Shown: positions 43,019 through 51,671, numbered from the stretch's first letter. The stretch: 64,000 nt of DNA from Pyxidicoccus trucidator (GCF_010894435.1 NZ_JAAIXZ010000029.1:1-64000); one strand, 5' to 3'. A program made the numbers and translations. The notes: generated by a model not told the origin, from the sequence alone.

Positions 43019-44470
43019 GTGAGCGATTCCCTGGCCGAGTTCCTCGAGCGCGCGGTGGCGGCCTTCGAGCACTACGAGGACGAGGAGGCCCTCCAGCAGT
43101 TGCTGGAGGCCTGGCGCGAGTCGCGTGCTGAACGCCTCGCCCGGCTCATCGAGCGGCTGTCGGTGTTGCTCCCCACCTGGCTCGCTCCGCTCACGGGACC
43201 GGTCGACCTGCCGCTGCTGGTCGAGGACCTCCTGGTGCTCGCGCGAGGCAGGTACCCTCGTTTGCTGAGCACCCAGCTCATCGACCACGAGAAGTGGCCC
43301 GCCGACCCCCGGCTCACCCCCGTGTTGCTCGCCCTCGCACCGATGCCCGATGCCCAGCGAGAGGGAGTCTTCCGCCGGCTCTGCGACCTGCTCTGCCACG
43401 TGAGGGACCCGCGCAGCCTCGGGCCACTCCGCGCCCTTCACGCCACCCTGCCTCCCGCCAGCCGGTACGCGGACAGGCTCGACGTCGCCATCCAACGCAT
43501 CGCCATGCAGCAGGTCTCCACGCCAGGCGCGGAGACCTCCACCCTGTGCGACGCGCTGGAGAAGGCCCTCACCCGGCGCGAGGAAGCCACGGCCCGGAGC
43601 GCGCCCCTGCGCGAGTCGCTCCTTGCCCGCGTCGCCGCCAATCCGGACGATGACGGCCCGCGGCTGGTACTGGCCGACCACCTGTTGGAGCAGGGAGACC
43701 CGCTCGGTGAATTCATCACGCTCCAATGCATGCCCCAGCCCGACGAGGTTCGCGTCGCCCGGCTGCTCGAGGTGCACCGGAACCGGTGGGCGGCGCCGCT
43801 CGGCCCCTGTGCCGTGCTCGAGAGCGTCCGCTTCGAGCGAGGCTTCCCGGTGGCCGTCCAGGTGGGGGCGCCACCCAGCTGGCACCTGCCGCCTCCCGGG
43901 CCGTTCTGGAGCACCGTCCGGGAAATCGCCTGGGCCTGGCTTGGCCGCGAGGCGCGGGCGGACTGGCTCGCGCACCCGCACCTGCGCCGCGTGACGGTGC
44001 TGCGGCAGGTGAACGCCGAAGTCGCCCGGCGGCTGGGCCTGCACCCCCTCGCGGTGCGACGGCTCGAGCTGAGGGGGCAGCTCACCCGCGACGGACCGGA
44101 CGTGTTCACCGGGCTGGCCGCCCTGCCGCATCTGTCATGGGTGGAGGTCCAGGAAGCCGAACCCCAGGACGTACACCTGTGCGCAAGCTCCCCGCTGGCC
44201 CGGCGGCTGGAGCGCTTCGAGGCATCGAGCCCCGGCGCCTGGTCGCTCGCGGTAGTGCCGGCGGCGGAAGTGCCCGTCGAGGCCACCCTGGAGCACGAGG
44301 CTCACTGCGCGGCCTTGGCGGAAGCCCTCCGCGCCGCGGCGGGCTTCGGTGCCCGCGCGCTCCGCCTCCACTCCCGGCGCCGCCTCAAGGCGAGGCACCG
44401 GTCCCTGCTGGAGGCAGCCACCGCCGGCTACGCGCGCGTCGAGTGGGACCTGCCTCGCGGCTTCTGGTGA
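43019..44470 (+). CDS. TIGR02996-domain protein
   Basis: 483 residues from a GTG start. Near residue 200 it carries LLARVAANPDDDGPRLVLAD and HLLEQGDPLGEFITLQC, the TIGR02996 repeat-companion motif found in many myxobacterial and planctomycete proteins. The C-terminal half contains leucine-rich-repeat-like segments (LRRVTVLRQVNAEVARRLGL, AVRRLELRGQL). There is no signal peptide. It is probably a cytoplasmic scaffold protein of unknown role. A dispersed repeat begins 8 bases after its stop. Confidence 0.82.
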   Translation: MSDSLAEFLERAVAAFEHYEDEEALQQLLEAWRESRAERLARLIERLSVLLPTWLAPLTGPVDLPLLVEDLLVLARGRYPRLLSTQLIDHEKWPADPRLTPVLLALAPMPDAQREGVFRRLCDLLCHVRDPRSLGPLRALHATLPPASRYADRLDVAIQRIAMQQVSTPGAETSTLCDALEKALTRREEATARSAPLRESLLARVAANPDDDGPRLVLADHLLEQGDPLGEFITLQCMPQPDEVRVARLLEVHRNRWAAPLGPCAVLESVRFERGFPVAVQVGAPPSWHLPPPGPFWSTVREIAWAWLGREARADWLAHPHLRRVTVLRQVNAEVARRLGLHPLAVRRLELRGQLTRDGPDVFTGLAALPHLSWVEVQEAEPQDVHLCASSPLARRLERFEASSPGAWSLAVVPAAEVPVEATLEHEAHCAALAEALRAAAGFGARALRLHSRRRLKARHRSLLEAATAGYARVEWDLPRGFW

Positions 44471-44477
44471 CGCGTGG

Positions 44478-44640
44478 GCCTGCCGCCTGGCCAGGCCGCT
44501 TGGGCCGGCGTGTGCCCCATGGGGCGGCACGGCCTGTGCTCCGGCCCGGCGCACAGCCCGCGCGTCACCCTCCAGCGACCCTTTTGAACCCCTTTGCACC
44601 CGCCCGCCCCTCAACCAGGGCCCACATTCCGCCTAGAGTC
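44478..44640. repeat. Dispersed repeat copy R1, left of the permease gene
   Basis: 163 bases, starting GCCTGCCGCCTGGCCAGG and ending CATTCCGCCTAGAGTC. It matches R2 (47303-47466) over its whole length in the same orientation with scattered substitutions, and R3 (30497-30555) over its right third. It contains internal short complementary blocks (GGGCCGGCG, CCGGCCCGGC). It lies between genes and encodes nothing obvious. Confidence 0.85.
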
Positions 44641-44814
44641 CTTTCGGACAGCAGCGGCCCTCGGTCACCTTCGATGGCAGCCGCTACCAGGTGACAGGGA
44701 GCCGAACAACCGCCGCGTCAAGGGACGGCTGCTCGATTGAGGTCAAGGCAATCATCTCGAGGCGAGGACGTAGCCTCCCGGGGACTTTCCCCGCGTCTCC
44801 AGGAGACTGCCGGC

Positions 44815-47274
44815 ATGGACACCCTTCACGGTGGCTTGCGTCAAGCCTTGCGCTCGCTGCGGCGGAGCCCCGGCTTCGCGTTCAGTTGCATCCTGATGCT
44901 GGCCGTGGGCATCGGGGCGAGCACGGCGCTCTTCAGCGTGGTGGAAGGGGTGTTGCTGCGCCCCCTGCCCTATCCGCGCCCCGAGCGACTCCTGCAAGTC
45001 TCCCAGCGGGCGGCCGACGGCCACCTGATGCAGTTCTCCGACCCCAACTTCGAGGACGTCCAGGCGCAGAGCCGAAGCTTCGGGGCGCTGGCCCAGGTAG
45101 CGGGAGGGGCGAGCGTCGCCGTCACCGGTACCGACGAGCCGACCTTCGCCACGCTGGCGCTGGCCTCGCGCGACTTCTTCCGTGCCTTCGCGGTGCAGCC
45201 GGTGCGGGGCCGCCTGTTCGACGCGGACGAGCAGCGGGCGGGAGGCGCTCCCGTGGTGGTGGTGAACCACGCCTTCTGGAGGCGGCACCTGGGCGCGCAG
45301 CCGCTGCCGCTGTCGCGCACCCTCACCTTCGATGGGCGCGCCCATACCGTGGTGGGGGTGATGCCCGAGGCCTTCGACTACCCGGTGGGCACGCAGTTGT
45401 GGGTTCCCCGTGAGCTGGAGCCGCGCCTGCCCAGCCGCACCGCGCACAACTGGCGGGTGGTGGGACGGCTGGCGGACGGAGTCAGCCTGGAGGCCGCGCG
45501 GGCGGAGCTCACGGGCATCGCGCGCGGGCTCCTGGCACAGTACGGCCAGGACACCCGGATGCACGACATCGCCGGGGTGCCCCTGCACGAGAGCCTGGTG
45601 GGACGTGCCCGGCCCACGCTCTTCGTGCTGCTGGGCGCCGCGGCCTTCCTGCTCCTGGTGGCGGGCGCCAATGTCACCAACCTGCTGCTCGCCCGGGCGG
45701 CGACACGCAGGCGCGAGCTCGCCATCCATGTGGCGCTGGGCGCGGGGCCCGGCGCGCTGGTGCGGCAGTTCCTCACCGAGTCACTGCTGCTCTCGCTGAC
45801 AGGCGGCGCGCTGGGGGCCCTGCTCGCCGCATGGGGCGTGCATGCGCTGCTGGCCGCCGAGCCCGGCAACCTGCCGCGCGTCGGCGAGGTGGAGGTGAAT
45901 GCCACGGCGCTCCTCTTCGCGCTCGGGCTCTCGTTGCTGCTCGCGCTGGGGCTGGGGCTGGTGACGGCGCTGCGTGCGGCGCGCCAGGGCCCATGGGCCA
46001 CGCTGGTGCAGGGCGCGCGCACGCAGGCCGGGGGTGGGGGCGCGGAGCGCACGCGCCGCGCCCTGGTGGTGGGGCAGCTCGCACTGGCATTGGTGCTGCT
46101 CGTGGGGGCTGCGCTGCTCGCGCGCAGCCTGGCGCGCCTGCTCGCGCTGGACCCGGGCTATCGCACCGAGGACGTCGCGGTGCTGAGCCTCGTGCTTCCC
46201 TCGGCCGAGGACGAGGCGGGGCGGCTGCGCAATGTGCGGATGCAGGAGCACCTCATCTCCCGGCTGAGCGCGCTGCCCGGCGTGCGCGCGGTGGGCGCCG
46301 TGAGCAACTTCCCGCTCGAGGGAAGCCCGGCGGGTGACGGCACCTTCCTCGTGCTCAACCGTCCCGACGAGGTGAAGAACTTCGAGGACTTCGGACGCCT
46401 GGTGCACGAGCCCGCGCGCACGGGTTCCGCCGACTACCGCGTGGCGAGCGAGGGCTACTTCCGCGCGCTCGGCATCCCGCTCGTGCGCGGGCGCCTCTTC
46501 GACGCGCGCGACACCTCCGAGGCGCCGCACGTGGCCGTCATCAGTGAGTCGCTCGCGAGGGCCCGCTGGCCCGACGAGGACCCGCTGGGCAAGCTCATCC
46601 AGTTCGGCAACATGGACGGAGATTTGCGCGCCTTCACCGTCGTGGGCGTGGTCGCGGACGTGCGCGACGCGGGGCTGGACGAGGAGCCGAAGCCCACGCT
46701 CTACGGCTGCTCCCGCCAGCGACTGCGGGCCTCCGAGCGCTTCCACCTCGCCGTGCACGGCCCGGCGGGCTCCACGGCCCTGGCCACCGCGGCGCGACCG
46801 GTGCTGCGCGAGCTCGCCCCCGAGCTCCCCGTGCGCATGCGCACCGTGGAGAGCCTCCTCGCGGGCGCACTCGCCCAGCGGCGCTTCAGCTTCCTGCTGC
46901 TGGGGGCCTTCGGCGCGGTGGCGCTGCTGCTCTCGGTGGCCGGCCTCGCGGCTGTCGTGTCCTACGCGGTGGCGCAGCGCACGAAGGAGTTCGGCATCCG
47001 CTTCGCCCTGGGGGCGACGGCGGGAGACGTGCTGGGGCTGGTGCTCCGTCAGGCCGCGCTGCTCGCGGGGGTGGGCGTGGCGCTCGGCGTACTGGGCGCC
47101 GTGGGGCTGAGCCGGGTGCTCGCGGGGCTCGTGTATGGGGTGAGCACCACCGACCCGCTGGTCCTCGGCGCGGTGGCGCTCCTCCTGCTCGGCGTGGCGC
47201 TGCTCGCGAGCTGGCTGCCGGCGCGGCGCGCGGCGCGCGTGGACCCGATGACGGTGCTGCGCGCGGAGGCATGA
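44815..47274 (+). CDS. MacB/FtsX-type permease (ADOP-like orphan)
   Basis: 819 residues. The N-terminal helix is followed by a MacB-type periplasmic core domain, three transmembrane helices of an FtsX domain (about 285-420), a second periplasmic domain and a final FtsX domain (about 690-815). The SLRRSPGFAFSCILMLAVGI start and duplicated core-plus-FtsX layout match acidobacterial duplicated orphan permeases. Such proteins couple ATPase action to periplasmic events, but no ATP-binding subunit gene is adjacent. The gene is bracketed by direct repeats R1 and R2, suggesting it moved as a unit. Confidence 0.88.
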   Translation: MDTLHGGLRQALRSLRRSPGFAFSCILMLAVGIGASTALFSVVEGVLLRPLPYPRPERLLQVSQRAADGHLMQFSDPNFEDVQAQSRSFGALAQVAGGASVAVTGTDEPTFATLALASRDFFRAFAVQPVRGRLFDADEQRAGGAPVVVVNHAFWRRHLGAQPLPLSRTLTFDGRAHTVVGVMPEAFDYPVGTQLWVPRELEPRLPSRTAHNWRVVGRLADGVSLEAARAELTGIARGLLAQYGQDTRMHDIAGVPLHESLVGRARPTLFVLLGAAAFLLLVAGANVTNLLLARAATRRRELAIHVALGAGPGALVRQFLTESLLLSLTGGALGALLAAWGVHALLAAEPGNLPRVGEVEVNATALLFALGLSLLLALGLGLVTALRAARQGPWATLVQGARTQAGGGGAERTRRALVVGQLALALVLLVGAALLARSLARLLALDPGYRTEDVAVLSLVLPSAEDEAGRLRNVRMQEHLISRLSALPGVRAVGAVSNFPLEGSPAGDGTFLVLNRPDEVKNFEDFGRLVHEPARTGSADYRVASEGYFRALGIPLVRGRLFDARDTSEAPHVAVISESLARARWPDEDPLGKLIQFGNMDGDLRAFTVVGVVADVRDAGLDEEPKPTLYGCSRQRLRASERFHLAVHGPAGSTALATAARPVLRELAPELPVRMRTVESLLAGALAQRRFSFLLLGAFGAVALLLSVAGLAAVVSYAVAQRTKEFGIRFALGATAGDVLGLVLRQAALLAGVGVALGVLGAVGLSRVLAGLVYGVSTTDPLVLGAVALLLLGVALLASWLPARRAARVDPMTVLRAEA

Positions 47275-47302
47275 GCCGCATCACGCCGGGCGCTCGCCGG
47301 CG

Positions 47303-47466
47303 GCCTGCCGCCTGGCCAGGGCACTTGGGCCGGCGTGGGCCCCAAGGGGCGGCTCGGCCTCTGCTCCGGCCCGGCGCACAGCCCGCGCGTCACCCTCCAG
47401 CGACCCTTTTCACGCCCTTTGCACCAGCCCGTCCCCTCAAACAGGGCCCCCATTCCGCCTGGAGTC
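47303..47466. repeat. Dispersed repeat copy R2, right of the permease gene
   Basis: 164 bases in direct orientation with R1 (44478-44640), starting 28 bases after the permease stop. The conserved blocks are GCCTGCCGCCTGGCCAGG, CTCCGGCCCGGCGCACAGCC, CGCGTCACCCTCCAGCGACC and CATTCCGCCTGGAGTC. The right end abuts a methyltransferase fragment. Confidence 0.85.
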
Positions 47467-47469
47467 TGG

Positions 47470-47690
47470 CGGCGGTGAGTGCCTGCCGAAGCACGCGCAC
47501 GCCCTGGCGCGCACGTCCGCGCGGAGGAGCGCGGCGTGCTCGCCCTTCCCCTCGTAGGCCATGCCGTAGGGCGGGTCCGTGAGCAGCAGGTCCACGGAGT
47601 GAGACGGGAAGTCCAGAAGCTGGTCGCGGCAGTCGCCGAGGTTACAGGGTGACGGAGTCGTTGCGGTAGTAGGGCTTCACGCGGTCCTTT
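47470..47690 (-). pseudogene. Phage-type DNA methyltransferase fragment
   Basis: On the minus strand one frame gives VKPYYRNDSVTL then a stop, and the shifted frame continues NLGDCRDQLLDFPSHSVDLL and LTDPPYGMAYEGKGEHAALL. DPPY is motif IV of N6-adenine/N4-cytosine methyltransferases, and KPYYxDDxVTLYxGDCRD is their usual N-terminus in phages. One small deletion near 47650 explains the frame change. The gene ends abruptly at repeat R2 and lacks its SAM-binding FxGxG motif. Confidence 0.8.
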
Positions 47691-47841
47691 CCGGCGCGGC
47701 ACTACTGACAAGTGCAGGACGGGTGCCTGAGGCCCTGAGTCATCCGCAATGCGTCAGCAAAATAGCGTCGGCCCCTCCATACAGCGTCCAGCGAGGGGGC
47801 CGTGGGTGACCTCATGGCGTCCGTGTGCTATCCATGCCCGC

Positions 47842-48585
47842 GTGAGCGGCCTCGTCGAAGCGCATCTGGAGATTGACGGGACGGACATCCATCCGTCCAC
47901 CGTTGACCCGCGCCTTGCCGCCGACCTCATCCACAGCTTTTTCCAGCTCCTGAGCCGGGCTGCATCTGCCGCAGGTGTCCCCCTTCATCTCAAGGGCATC
48001 ACCATCGAGGACAAGTGCTTCCACGCTGGATTTGGCACCTCTGAGCCCCATCTCACCAAGAAGGCCCTGGAAACAGTCAGCGCATGGGTCTCGGGTGAAG
48101 AAGAGATTGACTCCAAGCCCGATGAAGAGGTGGTCCGCCACTTCAACAAACTGGTGCGTCAGTTCGGGAAGGAAGCGACCGCAACAATTGCGGTGGGCAG
48201 GTGGGAGCAGCAACTCAAGCTGGTGGACCCACAACTTCCTCTGCCGCCCATCAGCACGACCACGCTTCGAGTTCACCTGACCGACATCGGAGTTGAACCG
48301 GCGCGAGCACGATTCACGTCAGGGTCCGAGAAGAACCCATTCAGCCTTCCAGTCTCAGTGGCGCAAGCAGAGGAACTCCGCCATCACCTCAACGAAGATC
48401 TCGACCTCGTCTTTACGTTCCGCCGTAACAGGTACGGCGACATTGACGACGGCACCGTCCTTCACTTCTATCCGATGGAGTCGAACGACGATGGCGAAGA
48501 GTGGATCCGGTGGCTGACTGAGAATGGGAAACACTGGGACGAGGTGAAGGACCCGCTGGAGGAACTGGGGCGGCGTGATGATTGA
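47842..48585 (+). CDS. Unrecognised protein, first gene of a PIN-domain operon
   Basis: About 247 residues from a GTG at 47842; an ATG at 47749 is also in frame, but the intervening residues look non-coding. It is soluble and acidic with no signal peptide. Notable segments are LIHSFFQLLSRAASAAG, LKGITIEDKCFHAGF and a C-terminal DDGTVLHFYPMESNDDGEEW. I cannot place it in a family. Its last 8-11 bases overlap the PIN gene start, so the two proteins are probably made together and may act together. The gene is clearly less GC-rich than the flanking chromosome, indicating acquisition. Confidence 0.75.
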   Translation: MSGLVEAHLEIDGTDIHPSTVDPRLAADLIHSFFQLLSRAASAAGVPLHLKGITIEDKCFHAGFGTSEPHLTKKALETVSAWVSGEEEIDSKPDEEVVRHFNKLVRQFGKEATATIAVGRWEQQLKLVDPQLPLPPISTTTLRVHLTDIGVEPARARFTSGSEKNPFSLPVSVAQAEELRHHLNEDLDLVFTFRRNRYGDIDDGTVLHFYPMESNDDGEEWIRWLTENGKHWDEVKDPLEELGRRDD

Positions 48586-49132
48586 CCTGAGCGGACTGCC
48601 GCATCGCATCATGTTCGACTCGTCCGTGCTAACACGCACCCGAGCGAACTCGACGGCCCCTCATTCTGAGCTTTGTCAGGAGCTCTTCAGGGAACTGCTT
48701 CGCTCAGGGCGGCACATTCTGATTCCCGCAGTCGCGCTAGCTGAGTACATGCGCAGGCCGCCACACGACCAGCCCAAGCGTCACTCGCGGGTAGAGGTGG
48801 TCGCATTTGACCAGGATGCGGCCGTCGATCTCGCGACCAAGCTGCCGAACTGGCCTGTCATCAAGATGCACACGGGCACGTCCCGCACCGTCGCCAAGTA
48901 CGATGAAATGATCCTGGCGTCCGCAATTCGTCACAACGCGGAACTCCTTCTGTGCATGGATACGGATCTGATTGAAGCTGCGAAGCTCTGTAAAGTGCCC
49001 GTGCTGGATCCAACGACCCTACCTCACCAAGAGTCGATGATAGACGTGCTAATGAATCCAGCGGCGTCGGCAGCAAGTCCTCCAACAGCGGTCAAGGCAC
49101 CCGCCGCCAAGAAGACGACCAGCGGCACGTGA
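48578..49132 (+). CDS. PIN-domain putative ribonuclease
   Basis: 184 residues. The fold matches PIN nucleases with acidic residues in the expected places: D14 in IMFDSSVLTR, E56 in AVALAEYMRR, D109 in AKYDEMILASAI and D128/D130 in LLLCMDTDLI, which would bind Mg2+ or Mn2+. PIN proteins usually cut RNA and often serve as toxins. Here the partner is an unusually large upstream protein rather than a short antitoxin. The start is ATG 48578, or GTG one codon earlier, overlapping the previous stop. An Ala/Pro/Lys tail of ~25 residues follows the domain. A hairpin terminator follows at 49154-49185. Confidence 0.82.
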   Translation: MIDLSGLPHRIMFDSSVLTRTRANSTAPHSELCQELFRELLRSGRHILIPAVALAEYMRRPPHDQPKRHSRVEVVAFDQDAAVDLATKLPNWPVIKMHTGTSRTVAKYDEMILASAIRHNAELLLCMDTDLIEAAKLCKVPVLDPTTLPHQESMIDVLMNPAASAASPPTAVKAPAAKKTTSGT

Positions 49133-49153
49133 AGGACTCCTGATGGAAGCACA

Positions 49154-49185
49154 ACGGCCCGCCCTGGATGTCCAGAGCGGGCCGT
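49154..49185 (+). terminator. Hairpin terminator after the PIN gene
   Basis: A nearly continuous stem: acggcccgc (49154-49162) with gcgggccgt (49177-49185), plus inner ctgga/tccag, separated by single-base bulges and a 2-base tip. It lies 22 bases beyond the PIN stop and likely ends the two-gene transcript. Confidence 0.75.
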
Positions 49186-49205
49186 CGCACGTCAGCCACT
49201 GTGTC

Positions 49206-49382
49206 TCACCATCCGAACGTCCACCTCACGTCCGCGCCCGCCATGCGATCGTGCTGGTGGGCCTCGGCGAAGACGAAGCGCCCCAGCCCCGTCCGGAGCC
49301 GCGCCCCGCCCTCCAGGCGCGCGTAGCGCCGGAGAGCGAAGACACGCCGGCCTGAGCCTCCCCACGTTCCCGCTGCGCACGG
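49206..49382 (-). pseudogene. C-terminal end of a beta-barrel-like protein
   Basis: The minus-strand frame reads VFALRRYARLEGGARLRTGL then GRFVFAEAHQHDRMAGADVR and ends WTFGW before a stop at 49206-49208. Alternating residues and a terminal aromatic are typical of outer-membrane strands. No start or upstream portion survives. The identity is uncertain; it lies downstream of the holin-like gene. Confidence 0.4.
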
Positions 49383-49387
49383 GCACG

Positions 49388-50038
49388 TCACTGAGCACCC
49401 GGGAGAGCCCTGCGGCGACGGCTACCCGCGGGGCGTCTGAGGGGAGGCCGCCACCGGGGCCAGCGCGGCAGTGCTGCCGCTGGCCCCAGCGACAGCGCCG
49501 CCGACACCACCTCGTCCGCCAGCGCGGGCGCGCGGCTCGCCTTCATCCGGTCCAAGGCCGCCTCGATGAGCCCGGAGAGGAAAGTGTCCACGCTGCCGGA
49601 GGTGAGCTGGAGCACCTGCTGCAACTCGGCCAAGCCGTGCTCGCCCAGGCTGCGCTTCAGCTCCGCGAGGGCCTCGTCCTTGAGCTGCTTCAGCTCGGCC
49701 GGAGCGAGCACGCCGTCCGCGACGGCGGCCTCAAGCTTCGGCTTCAGCGTCACCTCGATGTCCCGGACGACGCCCTCGGCGACCATGCTGACCCGCGCGC
49801 CCACCTGCGAGAGCTTCGACTCCCCGGCCTGGGCCTGGAGCTTCTTCGTCAGGGCGAGGAGCGCGGTCGCGAGGAGTCCGGCCAGGGCCGTGGCCACCAC
49901 GGGCGTCACCGAGACCTCTGCGGACATGAGGATGGACTTCAGCGAGGGCTCCGACGGCGAGCTGCCTGCCTGGGCCAGGGCCACCGGCGCGGAGAGGGCC
50001 AGTGCGAGCACAACGGTGAGGGTGAGACGCTTCTTCAT
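49388..50038 (-). CDS. Holin-like exported or membrane protein from a phage remnant
   Basis: 216 residues. A signal-like N-terminus (MKKRLTLTVVLALALSAPVA) is followed by a single membrane helix (VTPVVATALAGLLATALLAL), then LTKKLQAQAGESKLSQVGAR and a long helical domain. This pattern resembles LLH-type phage holins. The last ~30 residues turn Arg/Pro-rich, and another frame gives a more natural Ala-rich ending, so the 3' end may be frameshifted. It is next to a broken NlpC/P60 gene on the same strand, consistent with a lysis cassette. Confidence 0.6.
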   Translation of the reverse strand: MKKRLTLTVVLALALSAPVALAQAGSSPSEPSLKSILMSAEVSVTPVVATALAGLLATALLALTKKLQAQAGESKLSQVGARVSMVAEGVVRDIEVTLKPKLEAAVADGVLAPAELKQLKDEALAELKRSLGEHGLAELQQVLQLTSGSVDTFLSGLIEAALDRMKASRAPALADEVVSAALSLGPAAALPRWPRWRPPLRRPAGSRRRRALPGAQ

Positions 50039-50088
50039 GGAGGACTCCGGCGGACTGCGAGGGGAACAGCCCCAAGGAGAAGAGGCGC

Positions 50089-50490
50089 TCAGGATGCGAA
50101 GGGCAGCCGGCGGAATCCCCCCCCTGTGGCAGCCCGGTAGCTGAAGTGCAGAAAGGCCTTCACGCGCGCCTCGTGCGCCATGGCGTCCGCCAGCGTTAGG
50201 GTGGCACGGCCCCCGCCAGAGGCGTCCACCACCACGATCCCGCCCACGTGCACCATGACGTGCTCGGCATCCTCGGGCACGCCCGCGCGGTGGGCACATC
50301 GCTAGGTCCCCGGGCAGCAGCTCGCCGGCGAGCAGCACCGGCCGGCACTCCGCCCAGAGCCAGTCCGTGTCGTGGGTGGCGCGCCAGTCCAGCTTGCCCA
50401 CCTCACGCAGGGCCCACGTCACTAGCCCGAGCAGTCGAAGAGGCGCTGCCCGGTGGTGGCGTCCCGCGTCCCCTTCACGTTCCAGCGGTT
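50089..50490 (-). pseudogene. NlpC/P60 cell-wall hydrolase, twice frameshifted
   Basis: On the minus strand, pieces in successive frames read WNVKGTRDATTGQRLFDCSG, then LVTWALREVGKLDWRATHDT with GELLPGDL, then PEDAEHVMVHVGGIVVVDAS and an end GFRRLPFAS. DCSG holds the catalytic Cys and HVMVHVGG the His of NlpC/P60 peptidases. Frameshifts occur near 50422 (one base lost in GGCCTAGTG) and near 50290. It was probably a phage endolysin; it is inactive now. Confidence 0.8.
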
Positions 50491-50664
50491 AGGGAACGTG
50501 CAGATGCTGGAGAATGAGGGCGAGGAAGGTGACGCACCCCGGAGTCAGAATGGAAGATCCTGGGCTTCTAGAGGACAGTTACCAGGGGAATGGGCACGCC
50601 AAGCGTTCCGCAATGCTGCTCAAGCAGGTGTACGCAGCCGCAAAACCGAAAAGCAGGTGAACAC

Positions 50665-51321
50665 TCACCGTGCGACCGCCCGCGCCATGGAGTTTGGATC
50701 TAAGAATGGGCCGTTATGGGGCGATTCGTCGGAATGATACAAATCAAAGTATCCCTGTCCCAGCCTGGAAGGCACCCCAGACTTTTGGACTTCCGCTCGC
50801 TCCCTTGCGACTTCGACCAATAGATTTCCCACCACATAGACTGCATCACCAAAGTCCGGCCCCACTCCCGCTTCACGATAGGCATGCTGGAAACCAGCAA
50901 CATGCAGCCACTCGTGAAACCAGTGCCCTGCTAAGGACAACCAGTCGTTGGCTTCATACCAGCGATTGTAATAAACAGGATTTGTCTTAATGGTTGGGTC
51001 TGGATGATCCGCCCCCCCAAGGATTCCGTCTTCGTTGGGCACTAACTTCACCTGAAGGTCTATTTCGTTATCTGGCACGCCACTTGGAATGGCCCGCCAC
51101 TCAAGCCCGCCAGTAATGACTCTTACAAGATCGTCGTTCGTGGCTTCGATCTGGTATTTGTCGTTTGGGAAGTATATATTTCGCGTGTAAGGCACCGAGA
51201 TGAGGCGCCCTAGAAAAGTAGGATCGTTTACCATGTCCTCCAGGTAGCGAGTCGTTGAAAGGCCAAAAGATTGCTGCCCTTGGGTTGCATTCTCGAACGA
51301 CTGAAGGGTGACTTTGATCAT
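50665..51321 (-). CDS. Putative zinc metallopeptidase (HEWLHxxGFxH)
   Basis: 218 residues from the ATG at 51321 (MIKVTLQSFENATQGQQSFG). The centre contains GHWFHEWLHVAGFQHAYREA, an HExxHxxGxxH pattern that could bind zinc, followed by FGDAVYVVGNLLVEVARER. No signal peptide is seen. Base composition is far less GC-rich than the chromosome average, so it is probably foreign. It is flanked by phage-type remnants and may have been a phage or toxin-like cargo gene. The start is uncertain because no strong ribosome-binding site precedes it. Confidence 0.65.
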   Translation of the reverse strand: MIKVTLQSFENATQGQQSFGLSTTRYLEDMVNDPTFLGRLISVPYTRNIYFPNDKYQIEATNDDLVRVITGGLEWRAIPSGVPDNEIDLQVKLVPNEDGILGGADHPDPTIKTNPVYYNRWYEANDWLSLAGHWFHEWLHVAGFQHAYREAGVGPDFGDAVYVVGNLLVEVARERAEVQKSGVPSRLGQGYFDLYHSDESPHNGPFLDPNSMARAVAR

Positions 51322-51671
51322 ACCCAAGATGGTCCAATATCGATTCAAGAGCAACAAGGGAGCCCAGGCCGAATTTGTCGACGAATGCACATTGGATTGG
51401 CACGCTTGATTTCGCCATTCAAAGAGGCGCTTCGCTGGCGTGCGTGCTGACTGCTCTGGACACCCTCTGTTGTCGCGCAAGCTCGGAAAGGGTCCGCAGT
51501 GCATTCGTCGCGTGGATTCAGACAGTCAGAGCAAAGTCCTTAAGGACCGGCGCGCCCGGCATCCTTGGAGGCCACCACGTTCGCAGCATGCTGCATCTGC
51601 CGGGCGCTGCGCTCGCCCATCAACAAGTGGGCATCGCTCGCGGCGCAGGCGAGTTGCGGGCGAGCCTCCAG
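51322..51671. other. Spacer between remnants
   Basis: The minus strand at about 51540-51671 can be read as ARPQLACAASDAHLLMGERS and SARQMQHAANVVASKDAGRA before a stop. It directly follows the interrupted 49-codon frame, so another small phage-type gene may have existed here. Nothing else is recognisable. Confidence 0.35.

Noticed and set aside
47281-47466. Short minus-strand frames beginning MGALFEG within repeat copies R2 and R3
   Set aside because: The same opening appears because the DNA repeat is shared; frames diverge immediately outside the repeat, so it is not a conserved peptide gene.
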